From: Limnohabitans sp. TEGF004
Lineage (GTDB): Bacteria; Pseudomonadota; Gammaproteobacteria; Burkholderiales; Burkholderiaceae_C
NCBI RefSeq assembly: GCF_027924965.1
Contig: NZ_AP027056.1
Coordinates: forward strand, 682,001 to 746,000
DNA length: 64,000 bases
Reading direction: 5' to 3'
Part shown: positions 8,009 to 15,664 of the stretch, in pieces
Layout of the letters: each line of letters starts with the position of its first letter
Numbering within the stretch: position 1 is the stretch's first letter
Notes under the pieces: generated by a model
Database searches by the model: none
Seen by the model: only the letters and a program-made list of their open reading frames with translations
What the model was told of the DNA's origin: nothing
Program-made: the position numbers and the translations under genes

Positions 8009-9352
8009 TCAAACCCCGCGCAGCCAAGCCGCAAATCGGTGCAAATAACTGGGCTCAGCCATGAAGATGGCCAGCGTCACCGCCGCATTGGCCACGCCGG
8101 TCCACAAGAAGATGTCTGGAATTGAAAGACCAGCGCTCAGCATGGCTCCTGCAATGAGCGAGCTGGCAATCATGAAGATGGCATTGATGATGTTGTTGGC
8201 TGCAATGATGCGGGCCACTTCATGGGCTTTGCTCTCGATTTGAATGAGCGCATACATGGGCACGCTGTAAATGCCGGTGAACAAACTCAACAGCAGCAAG
8301 TCGGCCATGATGCGCCAGTGCGCGCTTTGTGCCACAAAGGCGCTGACGCCCATCAGTTCAGACACAGGCAAATTGCTAGCGGCCACATACAAGTCCACGG
8401 CAAACAGTGTCATGCCGATTGCGCCCAAAGGGCTCAGCCCCATCTCCACGCGACCGCGGCTGAGGTATTCGCACAAGAGCGAACCCGCGCCAATGCCCAC
8501 CGAGAACAATACCAATAACAGCGAAGCCACTTGTGCATCGCCGTGCAACACCTCTTTGGCAAAGCTAGGAAACTGACTTAAAAACACAGCGCCAAAAAAC
8601 CACATCCAGCTGATGCCCAGCAGCGTTTGAAACACCTTGGCGTTGGCGCGTGCCAAGCGCAGGTTGCGCATGGTTTCGGTGATGGGGTTCCAGTTGATGG
8701 CCTCATTTGGGTGCGTTGCTGTGAGCGCAGGCATGCGCCCACTCATCCAGCGGCCAAACACCGCTACGGCCACGCAAGCCACGGCCACTGAGGCGTGGCC
8801 AATGTCAGGAATAGCCACCAACAAACCACCCGCCACATTGCCCAGCAAGATGGCTACAAACGTGCCCATCTCCGTCATGCCGTTGCCACCTGTGAGTTCA
8901 TGCTCATCTAGCACGCGTGGCAGGTACGAATATTTAGCAGGCCCAAACACGGTGGAGTGCAGGCCCATCAAGAAAGTGCAGGCCAACAGCACGGCGGCTT
9001 GCTGGGTCATAAAACCCACAGCTGCGAGCAGCATGATGGCGATTTCACAGTTTTTCACCCATCGCATGATGGTTGTGTCTGAATACTTTTCAGCCAGTTG
9101 CCCACTGGTGGCGGAGAGCAACAAATAGGGGAGGATGAACAGTGCCCCAATCACCAAGCCCGCTAAAGAGACAGGCAACCAGCTCACACTGAGCTGGTAG
9201 GTCACCATCACGGTGAAAGCGAACTTGAACAGGTTGTCGTTCGCTGCGCCGCAAAACTGCGTCCAGAAGAACGGCCCAAACCGACGTTGATTTAACAGTG
9301 CGAACTGGTTGGCTTCGCGTTGGATAAAGCTGTCGTCGGTAGGGCGGTTCAT
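8009..9352 (-). CDS. MFS transporter related to LplT / acyltransferase-linked permeases
   Basis: 447-residue, roughly 12-helix inner-membrane protein. The N-terminal region (FFWTQFCGAANDNLFKFAFT) and FGPAKYSYLP near residue 145 resemble MFS permeases of the lysophospholipid transporter group, which in many betaproteobacteria are fused to or next to a phospholipid acyltransferase; no acyltransferase is present here. It begins 6 bp after the bktB stop on the same strand, so it is probably cotranscribed with the thiolase. Substrate assignment is tentative; general MFS membership is firm. Confidence 0.8.
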   Translation of the reverse strand: MNRPTDDSFIQREANQFALLNQRRFGPFFWTQFCGAANDNLFKFAFTVMVTYQLSVSWLPVSLAGLVIGALFILPYLLLSATSGQLAEKYSDTTIMRWVKNCEIAIMLLAAVGFMTQQAAVLLACTFLMGLHSTVFGPAKYSYLPRVLDEHELTGGNGMTEMGTFVAILLGNVAGGLLVAIPDIGHASVAVACVAVAVFGRWMSGRMPALTATHPNEAINWNPITETMRNLRLARANAKVFQTLLGISWMWFFGAVFLSQFPSFAKEVLHGDAQVASLLLVLFSVGIGAGSLLCEYLSRGRVEMGLSPLGAIGMTLFAVDLYVAASNLPVSELMGVSAFVAQSAHWRIMADLLLLSLFTGIYSVPMYALIQIESKAHEVARIIAANNIINAIFMIASSLIAGAMLSAGLSIPDIFLWTGVANAAVTLAIFMAEPSYLHRFAAWLRGV

Positions 9353-9358
9353 GTGGGT

Positions 9359-10540
9359 TTAAAGACGCTCAAAAATAGCAGCGATACCTTGGCCGCCACC
9401 AATACACATGGTGACCAAAGCGTACTTGCCATTGATGCGTTGCAGTTCGTACAGGGCCTTGACTGTAATCAAAGCGCCGGTCGCACCGATGGGGTGACCC
9501 AAAGAAATGCCAGAGCCGTTGGGGTTGACTTTGGCAGGGTCGAGGCCGAGTTCTTTGCTCACGGCGCAAGCTTGTGCAGCAAAGGCTTCGTTGGCTTCAA
9601 TCACGTCCATGTCGTTCGTGGTCAGGCCAGCTTTTTGCAAAGCGAGGCGAGACGCCGACACAGGGCCCATGCCCATGATTTTTGGGTCGAGGCCTGTGTG
9701 GGCGTAAGACACCAAACGTGCCAATGGCTTTGCACCACGCGCTTGCGCCGTTTTAGCGTCCATCAAAACCACAGCGGCAGCTGCGTCATTGATGCCTGAT
9801 GCGTTACCGGCGGTGACCGTACCGTTTTCTTTGATGAAAACTGGCTTCAACTTGGTCATGTCTTCGAGCTTGCAGTTGGGACGGAAGTGCTCGTCAGTTG
9901 CGTAGGCCACATCGCCTTTTTTGCTCTTGAGCATCACAGGCAGGATTTGGTCTTTGAAGTAGCCAGCCTCTGTGGCGCGTTGGGCGCGGTTGTGGCTTTC
10001 GACGGCTGCTGCATCTTGCATTTCGCGGGTGATGCCAAACTTGGCCGCCACGTTTTCAGCAGTCACACCCATGTGAATGTTTTGGAAGGGGTCGTGCAAA
10101 GCGCCCACCACCATGTCGACCATCTTGGTGTCGCCCATGCGTGCGCCCCAGCGTGCGCTGAGAGACGCGTAAGGGCCGCGGCTCATGTTTTCTGCGCCGC
10201 CGCCAATGGCGATGTCGCAGTCACCCAGCATGATGGCTTGGCTGGCAGACACGATGGCTTGCAGGCCCGAACCACACAAACGGTTCACGTTGAAAGCGGG
10301 CGTGCCTTCGGCGCAACCGCCGTTGATGGCCGCCACGCGAGACAGGTACATGTCTTTGGGTTCTGTGTTGACCACATGGCCAAACACCACATGGCCCACA
10401 TCTTTGCCTTCGACGTTAGCGCGTGCCAATGACTCGCGCACCACTTGGGCGGCCAGCTCGGTGGGGGGAATGTCTTTCAGGCTGCCGCCGTAAGTACCAA
10501 TTGCTGTACGAACACCGCTGACCACAACTACTTCACGCAT
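9359..10540 (-). CDS. bktB: acetyl-CoA acetyltransferase / beta-ketothiolase (BktB-like)
   Basis: 393-residue thiolase II that condenses or cleaves acyl-CoA units, feeding polyhydroxyalkanoate synthesis or fatty-acid and ketone metabolism. The N-terminus REVVVVSGVRTAIGTYGG and the segment HVVFGHVVNTEPKDMYL closely resemble Cupriavidus BktB from memory. Catalytic residues are present: nucleophile C89 in NRLCGSGLQ, H in SLGHPIGATG (about 349) and C in MCIGGGQG (about 379). GGAG precedes the ATG. The gene lies 62 bp downstream of the RluA-family gene; the bktB symbol rather than phaA or atoB is a best guess. Confidence 0.9.
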   Translation of the reverse strand: MREVVVVSGVRTAIGTYGGSLKDIPPTELAAQVVRESLARANVEGKDVGHVVFGHVVNTEPKDMYLSRVAAINGGCAEGTPAFNVNRLCGSGLQAIVSASQAIMLGDCDIAIGGGAENMSRGPYASLSARWGARMGDTKMVDMVVGALHDPFQNIHMGVTAENVAAKFGITREMQDAAAVESHNRAQRATEAGYFKDQILPVMLKSKKGDVAYATDEHFRPNCKLEDMTKLKPVFIKENGTVTAGNASGINDAAAAVVLMDAKTAQARGAKPLARLVSYAHTGLDPKIMGMGPVSASRLALQKAGLTTNDMDVIEANEAFAAQACAVSKELGLDPAKVNPNGSGISLGHPIGATGALITVKALYELQRINGKYALVTMCIGGGQGIAAIFERL

Positions 10541-10602
10541 TTCTGTCTCCAGTTATAAAAGTTAGAACCAAATGAGTTTGCGCCGTTTGGGCTACAGATG
10601 TC

Positions 10603-11283
10603 TTACGTTTGAGGCCCTAAAACGTAGGGGTTTGCCGCAGACCAAGCCACGGGTGCGCTGAAAAACAGCGGTTCTTCTGTAAACGGGTGTGGAAATCCAA
10701 TGTCTTGCGCGTGCAGCATCAGGCGCGGTGTGAGCGCTTTGATTTCTGGCGGCGCATACAGCGAATCGCCCAGCATGGGGTGCCCAAGGCTTTGCATGTG
10801 AACGCGCAATTGGTGTGTGCGACCAGTGAAGGGCTCTAGTTCAATCAAGCTGGCCGTGTTGCCCGCTTGCACCATGCGCCACAAGCTCAGGCTGGGTTTG
10901 CCGTCAGGATGAATGATGTGAATGGGGCGACGCTCCCAGTCGAGCATGATGTTGCCTTCAATGGCTCGCCAACCGTCTTCGTTGGTGGGCACATGCGTTT
11001 GGGTGAGCAGCGGGTTGCCTGCTACCACCGCCATGTAGCGCTTGCTCACCTGACGTGTTTCAAACAAGCGGCTGATGCGGCGCTGCGCCTCAATGCCACG
11101 CGCCATCACGATGAGGCCCGAGGTGTCTTGGTCGAGGCGGTGCACCACCAGTGCATCGGTGTAAATGTCTTGCACACGCTTGGACAGGCAGTCTTGCTTT
11201 TCAGGCCCACGGCCCGGCACAGACAGCAGGCCGCTGGGTTTTTCGAACACCAGCAGGTGTTCGTCTTCGTAAATCGGGTTCAT
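10603..11283 (-). CDS. rluA: RluA-family pseudouridine synthase
   Basis: 226-residue single-domain pseudouridine synthase without an S4 domain, matching E. coli RluA in length (which modifies 23S U746 and tRNA U32). The catalytic aspartate is D51 in VVHRLDQDTSG; the RTHQLRVHM and LGHPMLGD motifs follow. The start is 2 bp from the stop of the ferredoxin gene upstream, implying one transcript. RluA specificity is inferred from size and motif, so another RluA-family target is possible. Confidence 0.85.
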   Translation of the reverse strand: MNPIYEDEHLLVFEKPSGLLSVPGRGPEKQDCLSKRVQDIYTDALVVHRLDQDTSGLIVMARGIEAQRRISRLFETRQVSKRYMAVVAGNPLLTQTHVPTNEDGWRAIEGNIMLDWERRPIHIIHPDGKPSLSLWRMVQAGNTASLIELEPFTGRTHQLRVHMQSLGHPMLGDSLYAPPEIKALTPRLMLHAQDIGFPHPFTEEPLFFSAPVAWSAANPYVLGPQT

Positions 11284-11285
11284 GT

Positions 11286-11591
11286 TTAGGTAGCGCGAGC
11301 CTGTGTTTGCTCAAGCACCACATTTGAGGTGGGTCTAGCCACGCAGGGCAGCACATAACCCTCGGCTTTTTCTTCGGCACTCAGGCCTGGCCACTCGATG
11401 GTGTAGGTCACTTCGCCGCTCACAAGGCGGCACACGCAGGTGCGGCACGTGCCATTGCGGCAAGAGCTGGGTAGCTCGATGCGTGACATCTCGGCGGCTT
11501 CTAGCAAAGTGAGGTCACCCTCGACGTCGTATTGCAGGCCAGCGGGCTCCACCTTGACGGTGAAGATTTCAAAATTCTCTGGGGCAGTCAT
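11286..11591 (-). CDS. plant-type [2Fe-2S] ferredoxin
   Basis: 101-residue soluble electron carrier. The cluster ligands form the plant-type pattern C44-x4-C49-x2-C52 ... C83 (SSCRNGTCRTC, LPCVARP). It lies between two small genes and rluA on the same strand with gaps of 10 and 2 bp. Redox partner unknown; it could serve an oxygenase encoded elsewhere. Confidence 0.9.
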   Translation of the reverse strand: MTAPENFEIFTVKVEPAGLQYDVEGDLTLLEAAEMSRIELPSSCRNGTCRTCVCRLVSGEVTYTIEWPGLSAEEKAEGYVLPCVARPTSNVVLEQTQARAT

Positions 11592-11601
11592 GCTTAGATG
11601 G

Positions 11602-11883
11602 TTAATTCGAGGCGGTTAATTTCGCTTCCGCTTTGTCCAGCACCAACGCAAGGTTGTCTAGCAAATCGGTTTGGCTAAATGAGCAGCTTTCTTCGCTGAA
11701 CAAAGCGCTCGATTCCAGTCGGTCTACCAGCTCTAACCACACCTCTTCAAACTTGGGCGGCAGGGCTTTGAACAAAGCCTCTTGCGAGCGGGCTGTTTGT
11801 ATGAACGCACGGTCGGTCAGCGCGTTGTTGCGCAAGTCGGTCAGTGCCATACGAAGGGTGGCGAGAGCAAGGGTGGCAGACAT
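11602..11883 (-). CDS. hypothetical protein (93 aa)
   Basis: Small, mostly helical acidic protein that I do not recognise (MSATLALATLRMALTDLRNN...). There is no signal peptide or membrane segment. Its ATG overlaps the stop of the 46-residue gene upstream by one base (TAATG), and the ferredoxin gene follows after 10 bp, so it belongs to the small-protein/ferredoxin/rluA unit. Tight packing supports a real gene. Confidence 0.7.
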   Translation of the reverse strand: MSATLALATLRMALTDLRNNALTDRAFIQTARSQEALFKALPPKFEEVWLELVDRLESSALFSEESCSFSQTDLLDNLALVLDKAEAKLTASN

Positions 11884-12023
11884 TACTTGTTCTTAATCTT
11901 GCCGCGTGGCGCGACGTAAGTAGTGGGAGGGTTGGGACGATCCGAGGTGGATGTCTTAGGAGGTGACGTGTCCTTTTTAGGCTTCTTTGTCATTTTGTTG
12001 CTGTGTTGTTCGCCTTTGGCCAT
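11883..12023 (-). CDS. small basic conserved protein (46 aa)
   Basis: Very basic 46-residue protein (MAKGEQHSNKMTKKPKKD..., ending PRGKIKNK). Similar short Lys/Pro-rich proteins occur widely in Burkholderiales, from memory, with no assigned function. I chose the internal ATG at 12023 over an upstream in-frame ATG at 12074, because AAGG stands correctly spaced before it and MAKG is the usual start of this family. It is translationally coupled to the next gene through TAATG. Confidence 0.65.
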   Translation of the reverse strand: MAKGEQHSNKMTKKPKKDTSPPKTSTSDRPNPPTTYVAPRGKIKNK

Positions 12024-12075
12024 ATCACCTTCGTTGTAGTTGTCTCGGATTGAGATAGTGGAATGGTAAGTCACA

Positions 12076-12495
12076 TCAGCAAGGCTGCGCGTTCAGCGCG
12101 TCAAGCACGCGCTGTGTGGCGGTGATCAGGTCGGCCACCAAGCGCGCATTCACATCCAGCATGCCTTCGTACTCGCCGAGGTTGCGCGTGTTGTGACATT
12201 TATCAAGCACACGCCAAACCTCTGGGCCAAGGCCCAGTGTGTGGGGCAACACCTGAAACACGATAAAGCGGTTGCTGGGCCGATAGCCCTTGCGCCTGAG
12301 TGCGGCTAAGCAAAGCGCGTGCGCGGAGTTGTAGGCCAAGTCGAATTGGCTTTCTAGCGCCAGGGCTTCGTTGTGTGCATCGTGCAAGCGGGCTGTGCCG
12401 GTGCGTATCAGGCCCGCAAGCTCTGCCTCGTCAGGTGCTTCTGCTTTGAGTGCTTTGCCGGGACCACTGAGGTTCTCAAGTGCGGTGTTGTCCAT
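12076..12495 (-). CDS. HEPN-domain protein (putative toxin of HEPN/MNT pair)
   Basis: 139-residue helical protein encoded immediately after a nucleotidyltransferase with a 20-nt overlap, the standard HEPN/MNT arrangement. Near residue 101 it carries CHNTRNLGEY, resembling the RN...Y active-site segment of HEPN proteins (R104, N105, Y109 here). In the characterised HepT-MntA pair the HEPN protein is an RNase neutralised when the MNT partner AMPylates a tyrosine in this motif; by analogy Y109 is the candidate target. GGAG precedes the ATG. Toxin activity is inference; some HEPN proteins are not RNases. Confidence 0.75.
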   Translation of the reverse strand: MDNTALENLSGPGKALKAEAPDEAELAGLIRTGTARLHDAHNEALALESQFDLAYNSAHALCLAALRRKGYRPSNRFIVFQVLPHTLGLGPEVWRVLDKCHNTRNLGEYEGMLDVNARLVADLITATQRVLDALNAQPC

Positions 12496-13090
12496 CCGTT
12501 TGCTCCAACTTGCCTATTAACCAAATCTTGGGCTGCTGCATCACGCGGGTGATGAAGGCCTGATCTTGGTCTAGGCGTTGGGCAAATTCGTTGGGTGTGT
12601 ATAGCGTTGGGTTGATGTTGCGCTTGAGCTGTTGGCTGGCACTTTCCAGTGCGCCAAATACATCGGCGTAGCTAAGCGTGGTGCTCACCAGCAGCACATC
12701 CACATCGCTTTGAGCGGTGTCTTGTTGGTTGGCCATTGAGCCGTAAACAAATGCGGTGTCGATGCGATTGACCAAAGGAGCTAGGGCGCTGCGCAGCACA
12801 TCGGCCAGCCCCACGGTTTTAAGCACCAAGCCGCGCAGCTCGGTGTACACCGGTGACTGCGTGTTAGCTTGAAAGTGTTTTTGGTTACCCACCTTGGTCA
12901 CGGTGATCAAGCCGACTTGTGCCATATCTGCCAGCTCACGCTGCACCGCGCCTGTGCCTGACTGCGCGAGTGCAATCACCTCGTTCGCATAAAAGCTTCG
13001 GTCAGGCTGTCCAAACAACACGGCCAGCACGCGTTGGCGCACTTTCGGGAACAGCGCATCTGCCAGATTGGAAATGTTTGAAATACCCAT
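12476..13090 (-). CDS. winged-HTH/MNT nucleotidyltransferase (putative antitoxin)
   Basis: 204-residue protein with an N-terminal winged helix-turn-helix (about 10-80) and a minimal nucleotidyltransferase domain. The NTase motif is exact: G117-S118, ten residues, then D129-x-D131 (FVYGSMANQQD, SDVDVLL). This combination, followed by a HEPN gene, fits a self-regulating MNT antitoxin that could AMPylate the HEPN partner. Two palindromes cover the start codon and its upstream region, plausible binding sites for its own HTH. The gene follows rluE by 29 bp on the same strand. Confidence 0.82.
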   Translation of the reverse strand: MGISNISNLADALFPKVRQRVLAVLFGQPDRSFYANEVIALAQSGTGAVQRELADMAQVGLITVTKVGNQKHFQANTQSPVYTELRGLVLKTVGLADVLRSALAPLVNRIDTAFVYGSMANQQDTAQSDVDVLLVSTTLSYADVFGALESASQQLKRNINPTLYTPNEFAQRLDQDQAFITRVMQQPKIWLIGKLEQTDGQHRT

Positions 13091-13118
13091 AATGGGGTAT
13101 ATCGTACCCTATTTGGGT
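13083..13118. promoter_or_regulatory. paired operator-like palindromes over the MNT start
   Basis: Two GGGTA-type inverted repeats: ATACCC/GGGTAT (13083-13088 and 13095-13100) and ACCC/GGGT (13106-13109 and 13115-13118). Equivalent bases in the two repeats are about 20-21 bp apart, i.e. two helical turns. The first overlaps the ATG at 13088-13090. Confidence 0.5.
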
Positions 13119-13119
13119 T

Positions 13120-13653
13120 TTATCGTGTTTCTTGCCAAGTTGCCAGCGGCAGGTCCATCAAGCTGTAGGGGCCGATGTTTGTGCGTATCAGGCGCAGGGT
13201 GGGCAAACCCACAGCGGCGGTCATGCGGCGCACTTGGCGGTTGCGGCCTTCGCGGATGGTCAGCTCTATCCAAGACGTAGGTTTGGTTTGCCGCACACGG
13301 ATGGGCGGGTCGCGCTCCCACAGGTAGGCTGGCGCTTCTGCTGCACGGGCGCGGGCGGGCAGGGTCATGCCGTCGTTAAGCATCACGCCACTGCACAGGG
13401 CTTGCAGCGCGGCTTCGTCTGCAACGCCTTCGACTTGCGCGAGGTAAGTTTTTTCCATCTTGAAGCGCGGGTCGGCAATGCGGGCTTGCAGCTGGCCGTC
13501 GTCGGTGAGCAGCAGCAGGCCTTCGCTGTCGGCGTCTAAGCGGCCGGCCACATACACGCCGGGCAGGGTGATGAAATCTTTCAGGCCGCGCCATTTCCCC
13601 TCGGGGGTGAACTGGCTCAGCACCCCGTAGGGCTTGTTAAAACGAATCAGCAT
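13120..13653 (-). CDS. rluE: 23S rRNA pseudouridine synthase RluE
   Basis: 177-residue RsuA-family pseudouridine synthase without the N-terminal S4 domain, as in RluE, which modifies 23S U2457 in E. coli. Motifs: MLIRFNKPYGVLSQF start, catalytic D40 in GRLDADSEGLLLL, and EGRNRQVRRMTAAVG near the C-terminus. It is divergent from the SRAP gene (78-bp gap), and its 3' end abuts the operator region of the MNT gene. Confidence 0.9.
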   Translation of the reverse strand: MLIRFNKPYGVLSQFTPEGKWRGLKDFITLPGVYVAGRLDADSEGLLLLTDDGQLQARIADPRFKMEKTYLAQVEGVADEAALQALCSGVMLNDGMTLPARARAAEAPAYLWERDPPIRVRQTKPTSWIELTIREGRNRQVRRMTAAVGLPTLRLIRTNIGPYSLMDLPLATWQETR

Positions 13654-13731
13654 GGCAGATGAAAAGCGAACGAAGGCTAGAGCGTATCAGCCTCGGGGCT
13701 GTGCTTTGGTGCACGCGGCTACCATGGCTGC

Positions 13732-14400
13732 ATGACTGCCCATTTTGAAAGCGTGCAAAACGCCGCGATGTACCCCGATGCCTTTGATGTGGCAGCCCCC
13801 GAAATTGTCTTTGAGCGCGACCTGTGGCCGCGCAAGTTGGGCGTGTTTGTGCGCAATGCGCCTGCGGCTGAAGGCGCTGAAGTTGATGCAAAGCCGGTGC
13901 GCGAACTGGCCGTGGGCCAGTTTGGCTTTGTGCCGCAGTGGGTCAAGTCGGCATCAGACGCCAAGCTGCGCTCCACCAAGATGGTCAATGCCCGCTCTGA
14001 AACCGTCACCACATCCAACAACTTTCGCGATGCATGGCTGGCAGGCCAGCGCTGCATCGTGCCCATGACGGCGTTTTTTGAAGACGACTGGCGCAGCGGT
14101 AAAGCTGTGCCCACGCGCATCACCCGTGTGGACGGCAAGCCCATGGGTGTGGCGGGCATTTGGGAGCGTTGGGCCAAGGACGGCACAGAAATCATCAGCT
14201 TCACGCTGCTGACAGTCAATGCCAACAGCCACGCCTTGCTGCACCGCTACCAACAAAACGGCAACGAAAAACGCATGCCCGTCATCTTGGGCGAGGGCGC
14301 GTATGACGCATGGCTCAATACAAAAGCCGAGAAAGCCCGCGAATTTATGCGCGCTTACTCGGCTAACTTGTTGACGGCCAATCCCGTCGAGAAGAAGTAA
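13732..14400 (+). CDS. SRAP (YedK/HMCES-like) protein with altered catalytic residues
   Basis: 222-residue SOS-response-associated peptidase-fold protein. SRAP proteins shield abasic sites in single-stranded DNA by a thiazolidine crosslink to Cys2. Family hallmarks remain: MVNARSE (N86), RCIVPMTAFFED (E117) and EKRMPVIL near 179-186. But the conserved N-terminal MC is MT here (T2), and the position usually occupied by His just before the (K/R)PGDEKR-like segment reads Q (RYQQNGNEKR). No alternative start restores a Cys2. The crosslink chemistry is therefore probably lost. Convergent with the nitroreductase gene (adjacent stop codons). Confidence 0.85.
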   Translation: MTAHFESVQNAAMYPDAFDVAAPEIVFERDLWPRKLGVFVRNAPAAEGAEVDAKPVRELAVGQFGFVPQWVKSASDAKLRSTKMVNARSETVTTSNNFRDAWLAGQRCIVPMTAFFEDDWRSGKAVPTRITRVDGKPMGVAGIWERWAKDGTEIISFTLLTVNANSHALLHRYQQNGNEKRMPVILGEGAYDAWLNTKAEKAREFMRAYSANLLTANPVEKK

Positions 14401-15039
14401 TTACTTCACTTCGGTCACGAACTGCTCTCTTGGGCGACGCACTTTCTTGAGCGGTGCGAGCCAGTCTTGCTTAGCCAAGCGGTAGCCCAAAGGCATGATG
14501 GCCACGCTACGCAAACCGCGTGCATGCAAGTTCAAAATTTCGTCCACGGCTTTCGGGTCGAAACCTTCCATCGGCGTAGCGTCCACTTCTTCAAACGCTG
14601 CAGCGATCAAAGATGCGCCCAAGCCAATGTAGGCTTGGCGAGCGGCGTGTTCAAAGTTCACATGTTCGTCACGCACAGGGTAGTTGGCCAACAGCATTTG
14701 GCGGTAGTTTTCCCAGCCTTCGTTTGTGCCGCCGCGCTGTGCGTTGGTCAGGTCAAACATCATGTTGATGCGATCAGCGGTGTAGTTGTCCCATGCAGCA
14801 AACACCAACAGGTGAGAGCCTTCGGTGATCTGAGCTTGGCCATGTGCGCTGGCTTGAATCTTGGCGCGAACTTCGGGGTTGGTAACCAAAATAATTTCAA
14901 ACGGCTGCAAGCCGCTCGATGTGGGCGCTAAGCGAGCCGCCTCGATGATGCGCTCCACTTTGTCTTGAGGCACCACTTTGGTGGCATCCATTTTTTTAGC
15001 GGCGTAGCGCCATTGCAGTTTGTCGAGAAGAGTAGACAT
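14401..15039 (-). CDS. NAD(P)H-dependent nitroreductase family protein (NfsB-like)
   Basis: 212-residue FMN-dependent oxidoreductase resembling NfsB-type oxygen-insensitive nitroreductases. Family features: RYAAKKMD near residue 11, APTSSGLQPFEIILV (37-51) forming the FMN site, the GASLIAAAFEEVDATPMEGFD segment, and the C-terminal LGYR. Physiological substrate unknown (quinones, nitro compounds or flavin reduction are all possible). Stop codons of this gene and the SRAP gene are adjacent. Two hairpins lie upstream (15070-15097 and 15134-15156). Confidence 0.88.
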   Translation of the reverse strand: MSTLLDKLQWRYAAKKMDATKVVPQDKVERIIEAARLAPTSSGLQPFEIILVTNPEVRAKIQASAHGQAQITEGSHLLVFAAWDNYTADRINMMFDLTNAQRGGTNEGWENYRQMLLANYPVRDEHVNFEHAARQAYIGLGASLIAAAFEEVDATPMEGFDPKAVDEILNLHARGLRSVAIMPLGYRLAKQDWLAPLKKVRRPREQFVTEVK

Positions 15040-15069
15040 TGAATAAGTTCCTTTACGGTGGAAGCATAG

Positions 15070-15156
15070 CCAAGCCAGCAGTGGTTTGCTGGCTTGGGGA
15101 TATTGGGTTGAGTGGTGTCAGTAGGTGGTGCTTCATTGCCTGTTTTCAAGGCAATG
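15070..15156. promoter_or_regulatory. two hairpins upstream of the nitroreductase gene
   Basis: CCAAGCCAGCA (15070-15080) pairs perfectly with TGCTGGCTTGG (15087-15097), and CATTGCCT (15134-15141) pairs with AGGCAATG (15149-15156). They fill much of the 229-bp gap between the nitroreductase start and the next gene upstream on the same strand. They may be leader structures or the end of the upstream transcript; neither has a T run on the minus strand. Confidence 0.4.
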
Positions 15157-15268
15157 CTTGCCAAGCCTGATGGACACTAGACTTGAAGAGATATTCAAGA
15201 TGTTGTCCACAGGTTCATGCACAGATGCACGGGACAATTTGCATTAACTTTGCGATTGCTTCGATCAA

Positions 15269-15634
15269 TTATTCAGAAGCATCTCTGCGGTGCTTTTCTA
15301 ACCATGGGAAGAAGTACCAACCAAAAATACTTGCGAGCAATAGCAAGCCGGGAAAAATCGTATCTTTTTCCCAACTTTTCAGAAGTTGGCCTAATTTCAT
15401 CTGAACTCCATCTCGCAGAATGTTCACATCGTTTGCTTCGTATGGAATTTGAATTAGGGCCATGTTGTAGCCAGAGCAATAAATCATATAAAGCAGACAT
15501 ATGACTTGGAAACCCATCGTTATCGGCACCATTGTTTTTGGATACTCTTTCGATAGATAGTATTGAATGGTCAAAATGGTGAAGGCAGTGATGAGATAAG
15601 GATGACCATCAAATATTTTTGAAATTAGTTCCAT
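15269..15634 (-). CDS. small hypothetical membrane protein, AT-rich
   Basis: 121-residue protein that I do not recognise. Three hydrophobic segments are visible: about 11-28, 35-56 and 93-110 (IFPGLLLLASIFGWYFFPW), so a small inner-membrane protein is likely. Base composition is clearly more AT-rich than the flanking glnS and nitroreductase genes, a sign of possible transfer. It starts 30 bp after the glnS stop on the same strand. Function unknown. Confidence 0.6.
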   Translation of the reverse strand: MELISKIFDGHPYLITAFTILTIQYYLSKEYPKTMVPITMGFQVICLLYMIYCSGYNMALIQIPYEANDVNILRDGVQMKLGQLLKSWEKDTIFPGLLLLASIFGWYFFPWLEKHRRDASE

Positions 15635-15664
15635 TTGTAAACTGAAGATGTATAAAACTTAAGT

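Noticed and set aside
13690..13745. Possible frameshift hiding a Cys2 at the SRAP start
   Set aside because: The nearby ATG at 13723 runs into TGA after two codons, and no single-base change I tried gives an MC start in frame with NARSE.
15183..15504. Two plus-strand frames (73 and 95 codons) in the AT-rich island
   Set aside because: They overlap the minus-strand membrane-protein frame, which has coherent hydrophobic helices, and they lack such structure.
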